From: Planctomycetota bacterium
GTDB taxonomy: Bacteria > Planctomycetota > UBA8742 > UBA2392
Reading direction: 5' to 3'
Assembly: GCA_020638635.1 (NCBI GenBank)
Contig: JACKIE010000008.1
Location: forward strand, 54,371-118,370
DNA: 64,000 nucleotides
Made by a program: the position numbers and the translations under genes
Shown: in pieces, positions 1 to 8,502 of the stretch
Layout: each line of letters begins with the position of its first letter
How positions within the stretch are numbered: position 1 is the first letter of the stretch
Notes under the pieces: model-generated
What the model saw: only the letters and a program-made list of their open reading frames with translations
Database searches by the model: none
What the model was told of the DNA's origin: nothing

Positions 1-1604
1 ACAACGAGCACTCGAACCGCAAGAACCGCGTCCGGGCGCGCCTGAAGTTCGTGCTTGAGGACCTGGGCCTGACGCGGGTGCGCAACCTGATCCTGGAAAA
101 GTGGGTGCCGCCGCCCGAGGTGGACACCGCGCCGCGCCTTACCCTGGAAGCGCCGCCGGTACGCATCAGCGCGGACGGCATTCACGTCCAGGACGACGGG
201 CGCTTCCGCGTGCGGGTGCCGGTTGTGGCCGGCGACCTGAGCGTTGAGCAGGCGGCAGCGATCACGCGCGCCGCCGAGCGCTCGGGCGCCGCCACCCTGG
301 TGCTGTCGGCGCGGCAGAACCTGTCGATTCCGGACGTGGAAGCCGCGCAGGTGCCCGGCCTGGTGCGCGAGCTGGAGGCGCTGGGCTATCCACCTTCAGG
401 CTGGTTCGGCGCGCGCGACATCGTGGCCTGCCCGGGCGCGAGCAGCTGCCGCAAGGGCTTTGTCGAGACGCATGACTTCGCGCGCGAGCTGGCGGACGCG
501 CTGGAGAACGTAGAAGCGCCGTCCTGGGCCAAACGCCTGCGCATCAGCGTGAGCGGCTGCCCCAACAGCTGCTCGCAGCCGCAGCTCTACGACATCGGTT
601 TTCGCGGCAACGCCGGCAAGGCGAACGGCCAGGTGGTGAAGGGTTACGACCTGCTGCTGGGCGGGCGCCTCTACGGCCGCACACTGCTGGCACAGCAATT
701 TGCCAACCTGCTGAGCCAACGGGATGTACTGGCGGCGGCGACGGCGGCGGTGCGCGTGTATACGCAACAGGCGCTGGAGGCGGAGCCGTTCGAGCAGTTC
801 ATCGAGCGTGTCGGCCTGCACGCCTTTGCGCGGGCTCTGCGTGGGCAGGTGAAGCTGGAGCAAGGCGAATGGGCGGCGACGCTGCCGGAGGTCGCCGTGC
901 CCGCGGACGGCGCACAGGCTGAGGCCGCGTCGGCGGCGCTCGAGACGCGTTCGCCGCGCGAAATCCTGCAGTGGGCGCTGGAGACGTACGGCGACTCGCT
1001 GCTCGTGACCAGCGCCCTGGGCGCGGGCGGCGTGCTGCTGGCCCAGTACCTCAAAGAGCTTGCGCCGGGGCACCCCACGTTCCTGATCAACACCGGCAAG
1101 CTGTTCCCGGAGTCACTGGCCTACTACCGGCAGCTGCGCGAACAGTTCGGCCTGAAGCTGCTGGCCGTGGGCAGCGGCTTCGGCGAGCAGGAGTTCGCCG
1201 AGATCTACGGCGAGCGGCTGTGGGAGCGCGACCCCGACCTGTGCTGCAACATCCGGAAGGTGCAGGTGCTGGGCCGCCTGCGCCAGGGCAAGCGCGCCTG
1301 GGTGAGCGGCCTGCGCCGCGAACAGGGCGGCGAGCGCGCGAACGGCAACGTGCTGGAATTGCTGCCCGACGGCCTGCTCAAGGTGCAGCCGCTGGCGTTC
1401 GTGTCGCGCAAGTGGATCGACGAGGAACTGCGCAACTACGGGCTGCCCCAGCACCCGCTGCACGGCATGGGCTACCGCAGCGTGGGCTGCGAGCCCTGCA
1501 CCCGCGCGGTGAAAGATGGTGAACAGGAACGCGCCGGCCGTTGGGCCGGACTGGCCAAGACGGAGTGCGGCCTGCACCAGCGCAGGCAGGAGGCACAGTC
1601 ATGA
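1..1604 (+). CDS. cysH: Sulfite reductase hemoprotein fused to APS/PAPS reductase (5' end outside window)
   Basis: The frame is open from base 3 to a stop at 1604, so the gene begins upstream of the window. The first part is the C-terminal half of a nitrite/sulfite reductase: it starts in the NEHSNRKNRVRARLKF signature and carries the paired Cys motifs CPGASSC and SGCPNSC that hold the 4Fe-4S cluster and siroheme. From about base 950 the chain becomes a CysH-type reductase, with a nucleotide-binding segment (LINTGKLFPES), a Cys-Cys pair (DLCCNIRKV), GLRREQ, CEPC and the catalytic KTECGLH near the C-terminus. The CC...CxxC cysteines are typical of 4Fe-4S enzymes that prefer APS. One polypeptide would thus carry both reductive steps of assimilatory sulfate reduction. 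The stop overlaps the next start (ATGA), indicating co-translation with the siroheme-synthesis enzyme. Which electron donor the sulfite reductase uses cannot be told without the N-terminus. Confidence 0.93.
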   Translation, partial: NEHSNRKNRVRARLKFVLEDLGLTRVRNLILEKWVPPPEVDTAPRLTLEAPPVRISADGIHVQDDGRFRVRVPVVAGDLSVEQAAAITRAAERSGAATLVLSARQNLSIPDVEAAQVPGLVRELEALGYPPSGWFGARDIVACPGASSCRKGFVETHDFARELADALENVEAPSWAKRLRISVSGCPNSCSQPQLYDIGFRGNAGKANGQVVKGYDLLLGGRLYGRTLLAQQFANLLSQRDVLAAATAAVRVYTQQALEAEPFEQFIERVGLHAFARALRGQVKLEQGEWAATLPEVAVPADGAQAEAASAALETRSPREILQWALETYGDSLLVTSALGAGGVLLAQYLKELAPGHPTFLINTGKLFPESLAYYRQLREQFGLKLLAVGSGFGEQEFAEIYGERLWERDPDLCCNIRKVQVLGRLRQGKRAWVSGLRREQGGERANGNVLELLPDGLLKVQPLAFVSRKWIDEELRNYGLPQHPLHGMGYRSVGCEPCTRAVKDGEQERAGRWAGLAKTECGLHQRRQEAQS

Positions 1605-2488
1605 ATGAAAAACCCGGCATCGTGACACTGGTGGGCGCAGGCCCCGGAGACCCGGACCTGCTGACGATCGGCGCCGCCCGCGCATTGGGCCGCGCCGACG
1701 TGGTGGTGCACGACAACCTGGTGTGCCCGGAAATCCTGGCGCTCGCCCCGCAGGCCGAGCACATCGACGTCGGCAAGCTGCCCTTCGGCAAGCAGACCGC
1801 GCAGGAAACCATCAACGGCATCCTGGTGCGCGAGGGCTCGCTCGGCCGCAACGTGGTGCGGCTCAAGGGTGGCGACCCGTTCATCTTCGGACGGGGGACC
1901 GAAGAAGTGGAAGCGCTGCACAACGCCGGCGTTCCGTTCCGTGTAATCCCGGGCGTGACCTCGCTGAACGGCGTGCTGGGCACTGCGGGCGTGGCGCTGA
2001 CCACACGCGGGCTCAAGCGCGGCTTCGCGGTCTTCAGCGGGGCGGGCAGCAGCGCGGCCGAGTTCCGCTCCTGGGCGGCGTACCCCGGCCCGGTGGTGGT
2101 CTACATGGGTGTGCACAGCGCCGCGGAGATCAGCCGCGAGTTCATCGTCGCCGGCCGCGACGCCGCCGAGCCTGTGGTGGTGGTGGCGCGCGGCGGCACG
2201 CCGCGTGAGACGATCGCCGAGACGACGCTGGAAGCACTGCCCACGCTGCTGGCCAACGCGGCCGAGTGGACGCCTGCCATCATCGTGATCGGTGCTTCGC
2301 GCGAGCACGCGTTCAAGGCCCGTCCGCTCGACGGCAAGGTGGCGGTGTTCAGCGGCGGATCGCTGGACAGCCCGGTCGCCGATGAGTTGCGCGCCTTGGG
2401 CGCCATTCCCGCGCGCGGCGTGAAGCATGAGCCGGCGCACCCCTTCGCGCGCGAAGTGGCCGCGCCGGTGGAGGTGCCCAAGCAGTAA
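1601..2488 (+). CDS. cobA: Uroporphyrinogen-III C-methyltransferase (SUMT)
   Basis: This enzyme methylates uroporphyrinogen III twice with SAM to give precorrin-2, the precursor of the siroheme used by the sulfite reductase upstream. The family motifs are clear: LVGAGPGDPDLLT at the N-terminus, RLKGGDPFIFGRG near residue 90 and VIPGVTS. The start at 1601 was chosen over earlier in-frame codons because it begins just before the glycine motif, follows an AGGAGG-like ribosome site and overlaps the preceding stop. After the usual SUMT end (about residue 240) there is a tail of about 50 residues (PLDGKVAVFSGGSLDSPVAD...) resembling the opening of a uroporphyrinogen-III synthase (HemD) domain that then stops; this could be a truncated CobA-HemD fusion, which is an inference from pattern only. 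Confidence 0.94.
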   Translation: MNEKPGIVTLVGAGPGDPDLLTIGAARALGRADVVVHDNLVCPEILALAPQAEHIDVGKLPFGKQTAQETINGILVREGSLGRNVVRLKGGDPFIFGRGTEEVEALHNAGVPFRVIPGVTSLNGVLGTAGVALTTRGLKRGFAVFSGAGSSAAEFRSWAAYPGPVVVYMGVHSAAEISREFIVAGRDAAEPVVVVARGGTPRETIAETTLEALPTLLANAAEWTPAIIVIGASREHAFKARPLDGKVAVFSGGSLDSPVADELRALGAIPARGVKHEPAHPFAREVAAPVEVPKQ

Positions 2489-2490
2489 AC

Positions 2491-2578
2491 GAAGGCGGCG
2501 CCTGCCGATGCTCGAGCAGGCCCGTGACGAGCCGGCCGCATGGGGCGGCCGGGGTGCAGGCGCCGCCTTCACATTTTC
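2491..2578 (+). terminator. Long nested hairpin terminator
   Basis: A 15-bp perfect inverted repeat (2491-2505 with 2556-2570, GAAGGCGGCGCCTGC) encloses a second GC-rich hairpin built from GCCGGCCGC and GCGGCCGG. A short T-rich stretch (ATTTTCTT) follows. It sits 3 bp after the SUMT stop and probably ends the sulfur operon. Confidence 0.6.
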
Positions 2579-2632
2579 TTGATGCGCGTTTGCGTTGGGG
2601 AGGTCTACTGGCGGTGCGACCCGAGGAACGCC

Positions 2633-3754
2633 ATGCGCCTGCTGATGATTTCCGCCCTCGCCGGTTACGGCCACGTGCGCGCCGCCCAGGCGCTTGAAGT
2701 CCGCGCGCGCGAGCTGTACCCGGACGCCGAAGTGCGCAACGTAGACATCCTGGACTACACGGCCGCGATTTATCGAAAAGCCTACGCCGCCAGCTACCTG
2801 AAACTGGCGGACCGCGCGCCGGAGTTGTGGGGCTACCTGTTCAACAAGGGCGACCGCCCCAGGGCGCAGAAGCGCCAGGCCGCGATCATTCGGGCATTTG
2901 ATCGCATCGAGTTCGCCAGCTTCCGCGCCATGCTGCGCGAGTTCGCGCCGGACCACGTGTTGTGCTCGCACTTCCTGCCGGCTCAGATCCTGCTTCCTTA
3001 TGAAGGAAAGGACTGGGTCAACTTTACGCTGAACCTGTGCGTCACCGACTACGTCGCCCACGGCTTCTGGGCGCAACTCAACGCCACGCGGATTTTCGTC
3101 GCCAGCGGCGAGGCCGTCGAAGAACTGGTGGAAAAGGGGATCGAGCGCGAGCGCGTGCGCCAGTGCGGCATCCCGATCATGCCCCAGTTCGGCCGAGAGT
3201 ACGACCGCGCGGCATTGTGCGCAAAGTTCGACCTCGACCCGCAAATCCCCACCGTGCTGGCCATGAGCGGCGGCTGGGGCGCGGCCGGCCTGCCAAGGTT
3301 GGTGGAAACCATCATGGGCTTCGCGCCCGTGCAGGTGATCGCCATCGCCGGCCGCAACGAGCGCATGCGCGAGAAGGTCGCGGATGTGCCGGCGCCAGCG
3401 GGCAGCCGCTGCCTGGCGCTGGGCTTCGTGGACAACATCTACGAGTACATGGCGGTCTCCGACCTGTGCGTGACCAAGAGCGGCGGGCTGACGACGGCCG
3501 AGTGCCTGGCGATGGGCCTGCCGATGCTGATTCCCAACCCGATCCCGGGCCAGGAAGAGCGTAACGCCGAGTACGTGACGGAGAACGGCGCTGCGCTGAT
3601 TGCGCGCAGCCCCGGCGCGCTGAAGTACAAGATCGGCAAGTTCCTGGGCGATCCCGAACTGCGCCGGCGCATGCAGGCCGCCGCAAAGGCGCGCAGTGCG
3701 CCGCACGCCGCGGAGCAGATCCTGCGCAGCGTGGTCGAAGAGAACGCCGGCTGA
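2633..3754 (+). CDS. GT28-type glycosyltransferase (MGDG synthase-like)
   Basis: A 373-residue glycosyltransferase with the two-domain GT-B layout of monogalactosyldiacylglycerol synthase and MurG relatives. The N-terminal acceptor domain begins LMISALAGYGHVRAAQAL, the GxGHxxAA motif of this family, followed by DILDY. The C-terminal nucleotide-sugar domain carries TKSGGLTTAECLAMGLP and PNPIPGQEERNAEY, which line the UDP-sugar site. It probably glycosylates a membrane lipid at the inner face of the cytoplasmic membrane; the sugar and lipid are not determined. The start at 2633 (MRLLMIS) has GAGG upstream and fits the family N-terminus; in-frame codons at 2540 and 2582 would add unconserved residues. 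Its stop abuts that of the next gene on the other strand. Confidence 0.85.
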   Translation: MRLLMISALAGYGHVRAAQALEVRARELYPDAEVRNVDILDYTAAIYRKAYAASYLKLADRAPELWGYLFNKGDRPRAQKRQAAIIRAFDRIEFASFRAMLREFAPDHVLCSHFLPAQILLPYEGKDWVNFTLNLCVTDYVAHGFWAQLNATRIFVASGEAVEELVEKGIERERVRQCGIPIMPQFGREYDRAALCAKFDLDPQIPTVLAMSGGWGAAGLPRLVETIMGFAPVQVIAIAGRNERMREKVADVPAPAGSRCLALGFVDNIYEYMAVSDLCVTKSGGLTTAECLAMGLPMLIPNPIPGQEERNAEYVTENGAALIARSPGALKYKIGKFLGDPELRRRMQAAAKARSAPHAAEQILRSVVEENAG

Positions 3755-5575
3755 TCACGGCGTCGTAGCGGTGTCCTCGTCAATCAACTCCGGCGTGCGC
3801 TGTGCGGCCTCGTAGTACTGGCGGAACACGTTCACTTCGCGCAGGTAGTCGTGCAGGAACACCTCCGCGGCTTCGCGCGCGCTGATGGTCTGGAACAACA
3901 GCTGCACTTCCACGGTGTAGCTGCCCGCCGCCAGGCCGCTGACCTGGTAGTGCACGCTGTCGGAGCCGCCGCCGAAGTCGCCGTCGCCGGTCACCCCCTG
4001 GGGGCGCATGTGGTTGATGTCCGGGTGGGTGTCCGACCAGCCCTGCGGCAGGAGGCGGTTGTCCTTGTAGTAGCTGTTGCAGAACAGCAGGCTGAAGGTC
4101 GCGTTGCCCGCCACGTCAGCGCCCACGGCCTCGTAGATCTGAACTTCGTCCTGCCCGCTGATCGACTGGCGGTGCGGCTGGATCGGCCCGTGGGCGGCCT
4201 CGCTGGCCAGGGGCTGGTTTGCGCCGTCGAGGATGCGGCCGGCGCTGTCGTAGTCGCCGCTGCGCCACACCACCCCGCCGCTTGCGTCTTTCACCAGCAC
4301 GCGCAACCAGGCGCGTCGGCTGAGGTAGCTGGTGGGGAACTTGTGGCCGGTGCGGTTGGCGACCAGCACATCGAAATCGAGCGTGCCGCCGGCCAGGTTG
4401 ATGCTGGTGATGGTGACGTCGGCGGTGTCGTTCTCGAGCAGGTCGCGGGTGCGGTCGATCAGGTGGTTGAAGTCGGCCGCGCTCGCGGCCGGGTTCAGGT
4501 CCGCGGCACGATCGCGCAGGATCGAGAGCATGATCGTGTTGCCGCCGATCATGCTGTGGCGGCTGTAGGGCTGGCGCGGGCTTATAGGCGGAAAGTCGTC
4601 GCCTGCGGGGCGCCGTGCGATGCGGGTGCTGATGGCAATGCCGTCCTGGCTGACGCTGGGCATATGGCAGGTCTGGCAGTCGGCGGCCTGCGTGGTCGGA
4701 CTCGCGGCCTCTGTACTGAAGATGGAATTGCGCCACTCGTAGTAAGGCGCCTGCTCAGGAAACGTGTTGCCGGTGATGTTGTTGTTCAGGTCCAGCACCG
4801 GGGTGTGCAGCGTGTGGCAGGTCGCGCACATCTTGCTCTGGCTGGTGTGGCTTGCCTGGGTGGGTGTGTAGCCGCTGGTGCCGACCATGGGGTTGCTGAA
4901 GGGGTTGGCGTGCCGGGCGTAAGCGACCTTGTTAGGCGAAATCACGAACTTTGCGGTGTAGGTCGCGGGCGTGCCCAGGCCCGTGGGCTCGACCTGGTGG
5001 CACAGGGTGCAGGTGACGCCGTCAATGCCGACCTGCGCGCGCGGCGTGGCGCCGGTGTACAACTCGGCCAGCGTCTGCACGCCGCCCGACTGGTGGGCCT
5101 CGTAGGCCGCCTGCGGGGCGTGGCAGGTCAGGCAGGTGTCCTCGATCAGCGCGGCGTGCTGCGGGTGGTGGTCTTTCTCGGCCGCGAGCACGGCGCGGAA
5201 GTAGGGGTCGCGGAACGAGTTCGCCATCATCGTTGCGCGCCACAGGTTGACAGGTGCGATCTCGCGGGCCGCGCTGTCGCGCATGGCCGTGGCGCCCGCG
5301 GCGTTGGTGTGGCAGGTGGAGCACACCACATGAGTGCGGAAGTGGCCGTCCTGGGCGTCGATCACGGCCGGCAGCACGATGGGCGGCTGCGGCGGTGAAG
5401 GCGGCACCGGTCCTGGCCGGGTCACCGGGGGCACATTTGCAGTGCCGCCGGACCCTCCGCCGGCATCTTGGCCGCCTTCGCAGCCATGGGTGCCGATGGC
5501 GAGGAACGCCAGCGCAAGGCTGGCGAAGCCAAGTCCGGCGGCGAGCAGCGGCTTCCAGGTCTGGCGGTTTTCCAT
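3755..5575 (-). CDS. Exported multiheme (five CXXCH) cytochrome c
   Basis: A 606-residue exported protein. After a hydrophobic signal segment (AAGLGFASLALAFLAIG) and a Gly/Pro-rich linker come five CXXCH heme sites: CSTCH, CLTCH, CTLCH, CATCH and CQTCH. This is a c-type cytochrome assembled outside the cytoplasmic membrane. A Cys follows the signal (THGCEGG), but the residues before it do not make a good lipobox. The C-terminal third is heme-free and beta-rich, with the stretch NRTGHKFPTSYLSRRAWL known from cytochrome c554-like multiheme proteins. The chosen start (MENRQTW) has GGGAG upstream; an earlier in-frame codon at 5701 would put a non-signal stretch ahead of the signal. A good sigma-54 promoter lies 31 bp upstream. 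The electron-transfer partner is unknown. Confidence 0.87.
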   Translation of the reverse strand: MENRQTWKPLLAAGLGFASLALAFLAIGTHGCEGGQDAGGGSGGTANVPPVTRPGPVPPSPPQPPIVLPAVIDAQDGHFRTHVVCSTCHTNAAGATAMRDSAAREIAPVNLWRATMMANSFRDPYFRAVLAAEKDHHPQHAALIEDTCLTCHAPQAAYEAHQSGGVQTLAELYTGATPRAQVGIDGVTCTLCHQVEPTGLGTPATYTAKFVISPNKVAYARHANPFSNPMVGTSGYTPTQASHTSQSKMCATCHTLHTPVLDLNNNITGNTFPEQAPYYEWRNSIFSTEAASPTTQAADCQTCHMPSVSQDGIAISTRIARRPAGDDFPPISPRQPYSRHSMIGGNTIMLSILRDRAADLNPAASAADFNHLIDRTRDLLENDTADVTITSINLAGGTLDFDVLVANRTGHKFPTSYLSRRAWLRVLVKDASGGVVWRSGDYDSAGRILDGANQPLASEAAHGPIQPHRQSISGQDEVQIYEAVGADVAGNATFSLLFCNSYYKDNRLLPQGWSDTHPDINHMRPQGVTGDGDFGGGSDSVHYQVSGLAAGSYTVEVQLLFQTISAREAAEVFLHDYLREVNVFRQYYEAAQRTPELIDEDTATTP

Positions 5576-5605
5576 GTTGCGCTCCCGGTTGTTTCTCCAG
5601 ATGAA

Positions 5606-5620
5606 GCAAAGGCAATGCCA
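5606..5620 (-). promoter_or_regulatory. Sigma-54 promoter for the cytochrome gene
   Basis: On the minus strand TGGCATTGCCTTTGCT gives GG-N10-GC with the -24 block TGGCA and the -12 block TTTGC. It differs from the consensus mainly at the C after TGGCA. Placement 31 bp before the cytochrome start is right for a short leader. Confidence 0.6.
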
Positions 5621-5738
5621 GCCATGACCCGGCCGTGCGGGTCTGTCCGCGCTAGACCTGCGCGAGGAAATCCCCGAGGCTGCGGAAAATTCCGCGATCA
5701 ATGAAACGAATCCGCTTGCGCGGCCTTTCCCGGAGTAA

Positions 5739-5754
5739 TGGCACGCCTGTTGCT
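5739..5754 (+). promoter_or_regulatory. Sigma-54 promoter (consensus)
   Basis: TGGCACGCCTGTTGCT matches the sigma-54 consensus TGGCACG-N4-TTGC exactly, with GG at 5740-5741 and GC at 5752-5753. It lies 34 bp before the start at 5788 and points toward the two small genes. Confidence 0.8.
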
Positions 5755-5787
5755 TTTCCGACCGGCAGAACCGGCAGCAGGTGAGAG

Positions 5788-6228
5788 ATGCGGAACGTCC
5801 AACCCAATCCTTCAGTCTTCAGGCTTCGTGACAGCGGCAGCAGCGGCGTGTGGCGCTCCGTCGCTGAGGTGCCCGAATACGCGGTGGAGGAAGCCGCCCC
5901 GGCCGAGGATTACGTGCAGCGCATGAACCAGCAGTTGTGGAGCCGGCCTACGGTTCGGATCAACACGCTGAAGGAAGCCGCCGGCCGGGCGCCGAACAAG
6001 GCGGCAAGTGCCGCCTGGGACCTGGCGGTGGCTTTCGCCGTCCACGCCCTGGGCGTGCAGCGCGGCCCGGCGCGTGACCGTGCCGAGGCGCGCTGCCTGG
6101 ATGCGATGGAAGCCGCTATCGACGCGGGTCATGCCCGCCCGGGCGCGGATCACCCGGACTTCGCCAGCGTGGCGGCCAACCCGCGCTTCCTGGCTATTGC
6201 CGCCACCAACCTGCGCAGGCCCGCCTAG
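5788..6228 (+). CDS. Hypothetical 146-residue protein, sigma-54 controlled
   Basis: I do not recognise this soluble protein. It has an irregular N-terminus (MRNVQPNPSVFRLRDSGSS), a middle part rich in Ala, Glu and Arg, and no signal peptide, membrane span or cysteine motif. The start follows AGGTGAGAG at good spacing and an excellent sigma-54 promoter 34 bp away, which argues that the gene is real. It is the first of two short genes separated by 11 bp, so it is probably co-expressed with the next one. The promoter type links it to the sensor kinase and NtrC-like activator nearby. Confidence 0.7.
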   Translation: MRNVQPNPSVFRLRDSGSSGVWRSVAEVPEYAVEEAAPAEDYVQRMNQQLWSRPTVRINTLKEAAGRAPNKAASAAWDLAVAFAVHALGVQRGPARDRAEARCLDAMEAAIDAGHARPGADHPDFASVAANPRFLAIAATNLRRPA

Positions 6229-6239
6229 TGGAGTCAGCC

Positions 6240-6545
6240 ATGATGCTCACACAGACCGCGAAGTTTGAAACCGCTCCCTACTTCGAGCTGATCGAGCGCT
6301 TCGGCATGCGCCCGCGCTATCAGCTGCTGCGCATCGACGACCAGACCTGGGCGCTGACCAGCCCGGAGGCCGGCCTGGTGCGCCTGCAGTACGATACGGC
6401 GCTGGAGATCATGGCCGTGGACGCGCTGCTGTGGCTGCGCAAAGACCTGGGCTACGAGGTCCCCGACGAGGACATCCAGGCACAACCGCCCGCCCGGGTG
6501 CTGCGCATGGTGCGTGATACTGTGCGCGGGGTGGCAATCAGGTAG
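6240..6545 (+). CDS. Hypothetical 101-residue protein
   Basis: A short soluble protein of unknown function (MMLTQTAKFETAPYFELIERF...). The start at 6240 is preceded by GGAG at seven bases, better than the GTG at 6228. It follows the previous gene by 11 bp and presumably shares its sigma-54 promoter. The 3' end overlaps the end of the histidine kinase gene on the other strand by 8 bp. No motif is recognised; the chain has mixed helical and strand character and no export signal. Confidence 0.7.
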   Translation: MMLTQTAKFETAPYFELIERFGMRPRYQLLRIDDQTWALTSPEAGLVRLQYDTALEIMAVDALLWLRKDLGYEVPDEDIQAQPPARVLRMVRDTVRGVAIR

Positions 6546-8388
6546 TCGTAGAACCCTGTAAATGCGGCAGTGTCAGCGTGACCACGGTGCCGCCTTCAGG
6601 CGGGCAGTCAATGGCGACTTCGCCCCCGTGGCGCTCGATCACGCGCTTGACCAGCGCCAGGCCCAGGCCGGTGCCGCGGCCCTTCGTGGTGAAGAAGGGC
6701 TCGAACACCCTATGGCGGACTTCCGGCGGAATGCCCGGCCCCGTGTCCGCGATCCGCAGGATGCATAGCTCTTCGTCATTGTGCAGCTCGGTGCGAATTT
6801 CACCCTTGCCTTGCATGGCCTGGGCGGCGTTCAGGTAAATGTTCAGCAGCGCCTCGCGCAGGTAGTCCACGTCCACTTTCAGCCTGCATTCAGTTGCCGG
6901 CATTTCGACCTTCACATCATGCGAGCGCGGGTCGGCCGCCAGCAGCCGGGCGGTTTCCGCCAGCAACTCGTTCAGCGGCACGTCCGCCAGCTTCAAATCG
7001 CGAGGGCGTGCGTACAGCAGCAGATCCTGCAGCGTCTCCACCAGCGCGTCGATGCGCGTCAGCACCTCGCCCATGATCTGGTGCTCGCCCGAGTCCTTCG
7101 CATAGCGGCCGCGCAGCACCTGGATTACACCGGCGATGCCCGCCAGGGGGTTCTTCACTTCGTGGGCCACCACGGCCGCCATCTGGCCGATGGCGGCCAG
7201 CGCTTCCTGCTCCTGCAGTTTCTTCTGCATGCGCTTTTCCACGGTCAGGTCGCGCACCACGCCGGTGAAGAGCCGCACCGTGTGATCCCGCACATCGCTG
7301 ACCGCCAGGTGAATCGGAAACCGCTCGCCGCTCTTGCGCAATGCAACCAGTTCCCGGCCCTGGCCGATGATGCCGGCAACGCCTGTTTCCATATATTTGC
7401 GCAGATACCCGTCATGTTCGTCGCGCTCCGGTGACGGCATCAACATGGAGACATTGTTGCCCACCATCTCTTCGCGCTTGTAGCCGAAGATTCGACAGGC
7501 GGCCGCGTTGGCGGTCTGGATGAGGCCCTGGGGGTCGATAGTGATGATGCCCTCGACGGCGGTCTCCACCACGGCCGCCATCAACTGCTCCGTTGCGAAA
7601 AGCTCGTTGCGTGCTCGGACCAGGTCGGCCTCGCTGGCCACAAGCTGCTGCTCGGTGCGTTTCAGGTCCGTGACGTCTTCCCCGGACGAAAGCGTGCCCG
7701 TAACGCGGCCGTTGCTGTCGCGAAGGGTGAGGTTTACCCAGCGGATCTGGCGCAGGGTTCCATCTTTAGCTCGCACGGGATTTTCGTGAGAAGTCGGCCC
7801 GTCGGCAGTGCCGGTCACATTGTTTGCGTGGACTACCCGAAGCTCCTCCACCACGTCCTGCGGGACGAAGGTCGAGAACCAGTTCTTGCCAAGCACCTCC
7901 GGTTCTTTATAGCCGAGAAGTTCGCAACCTCTTCGATTCAAGAGCGTGATGTTTCCGTTCGTGTCCAGACCGACAAACAGCACGTCGGCCACGTCGAGGT
8001 AGTCGCGAGATCGGCGGCGGGCCTCCATCACTTTGTCGCGGAGGCTGAGTTGATAGTGGACCAGCGCGGCGCAGATGATGATTGCCGCCACCGTCGTCAC
8101 ACGATGCGTGAGAAAGATTGACTCGCCCAAGTCGGGATCGAAGAAGAACGTGCCAAGTATGGTCACTGCGAGGCAGGTTCCGGCCAATCCCCACAGGAAC
8201 TTGCGGCTAGGGGTCCACAGGCCGATCAGTACCACCAGGACGTAAGGTTCACCCCCGGCCAAGCGAAGCGGCGTTACAACATCCAGCGTAAAGGCCGCCG
8301 CGATAGCCACAACTGTGGCTATCCATATCCCGCCGGAAATGCCGGGTGAGGCCGATTGGAGTGAATCCTCTTGCGATGCAAGTCCCAT
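6538..8388 (-). CDS. Membrane PAS-PAS sensor histidine kinase (NtrB/FixL-like)
   Basis: A 616-residue sensor kinase. Residues about 18-130 hold three or four membrane spans (IWIATVVAIAAAFTLDVV and following). Two PAS domains come next. The second (about 275-395) closely resembles the heme PAS of FixL, including EHDGYLRKY with His325 at the FixL heme-ligand position and IIGQGREL. The HisKA box AHEVKNPLAGI gives phospho-accepting His409. The ATPase part has the N box (LLNIYLNAAQAM), DTGPGIP, FEPFFTTK and GTGLGLALV. The NtrB-like catalytic part and the adjacent NtrC-type regulator suggest they are partners. The start was placed at MGLASQEDS, ahead of the first membrane helix; upstream in-frame codons are possible. 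Heme binding is an inference. Confidence 0.9.
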   Translation of the reverse strand: MGLASQEDSLQSASPGISGGIWIATVVAIAAAFTLDVVTPLRLAGGEPYVLVVLIGLWTPSRKFLWGLAGTCLAVTILGTFFFDPDLGESIFLTHRVTTVAAIIICAALVHYQLSLRDKVMEARRRSRDYLDVADVLFVGLDTNGNITLLNRRGCELLGYKEPEVLGKNWFSTFVPQDVVEELRVVHANNVTGTADGPTSHENPVRAKDGTLRQIRWVNLTLRDSNGRVTGTLSSGEDVTDLKRTEQQLVASEADLVRARNELFATEQLMAAVVETAVEGIITIDPQGLIQTANAAACRIFGYKREEMVGNNVSMLMPSPERDEHDGYLRKYMETGVAGIIGQGRELVALRKSGERFPIHLAVSDVRDHTVRLFTGVVRDLTVEKRMQKKLQEQEALAAIGQMAAVVAHEVKNPLAGIAGVIQVLRGRYAKDSGEHQIMGEVLTRIDALVETLQDLLLYARPRDLKLADVPLNELLAETARLLAADPRSHDVKVEMPATECRLKVDVDYLREALLNIYLNAAQAMQGKGEIRTELHNDEELCILRIADTGPGIPPEVRHRVFEPFFTTKGRGTGLGLALVKRVIERHGGEVAIDCPPEGGTVVTLTLPHLQGSTTT

Positions 8389-8430
8389 CAAGAAAGGTCG
8401 ACTCTCATTTCGCCCCGTTCGAGTACAATG

Positions 8431-8446
8431 TGGCACGGAAAGTGCA
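8431..8446 (+). promoter_or_regulatory. Probable sigma-54 promoter before receiver/activator genes
   Basis: TGGCACGGAAAGTGCA has a perfect -24 block and GG-N10-GC spacing (8432-8433, 8444-8445); the -12 block is GTGC instead of TTGC. It faces the receiver gene at 8503, implying that the regulatory genes are themselves sigma-54 dependent. Confidence 0.5.
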
Positions 8447-8458
8447 CCCTTTCCAGCG

Positions 8459-8479
8459 CGGACTGGCTTTTTCAGTCCG
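8459..8479 (+). promoter_or_regulatory. Leader hairpin upstream of receiver gene
   Basis: CGGACTG and CAGTCCG form a perfect 7-bp stem around the loop GCTTTTT, between the candidate promoter and the start at 8503. There is no T-run after the stem, so it is more likely a leader structure than a terminator. Confidence 0.35.
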
Positions 8480-8502
8480 CCGTGGGACATCAGGGTATCG
8501 CG

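Noticed and set aside
1472..3706. A very long open frame on the minus strand across the SUMT and glycosyltransferase genes
   Set aside because: It is antisense to two genes with clear family motifs, its sequence is Arg/His/Ala-rich without domains, and long antisense frames are common at this GC content.
8371..8502. N-terminal extension of the lone receiver
   Set aside because: It would read through the promoter-like site and leader hairpin, and the receiver fold begins right after 8503.
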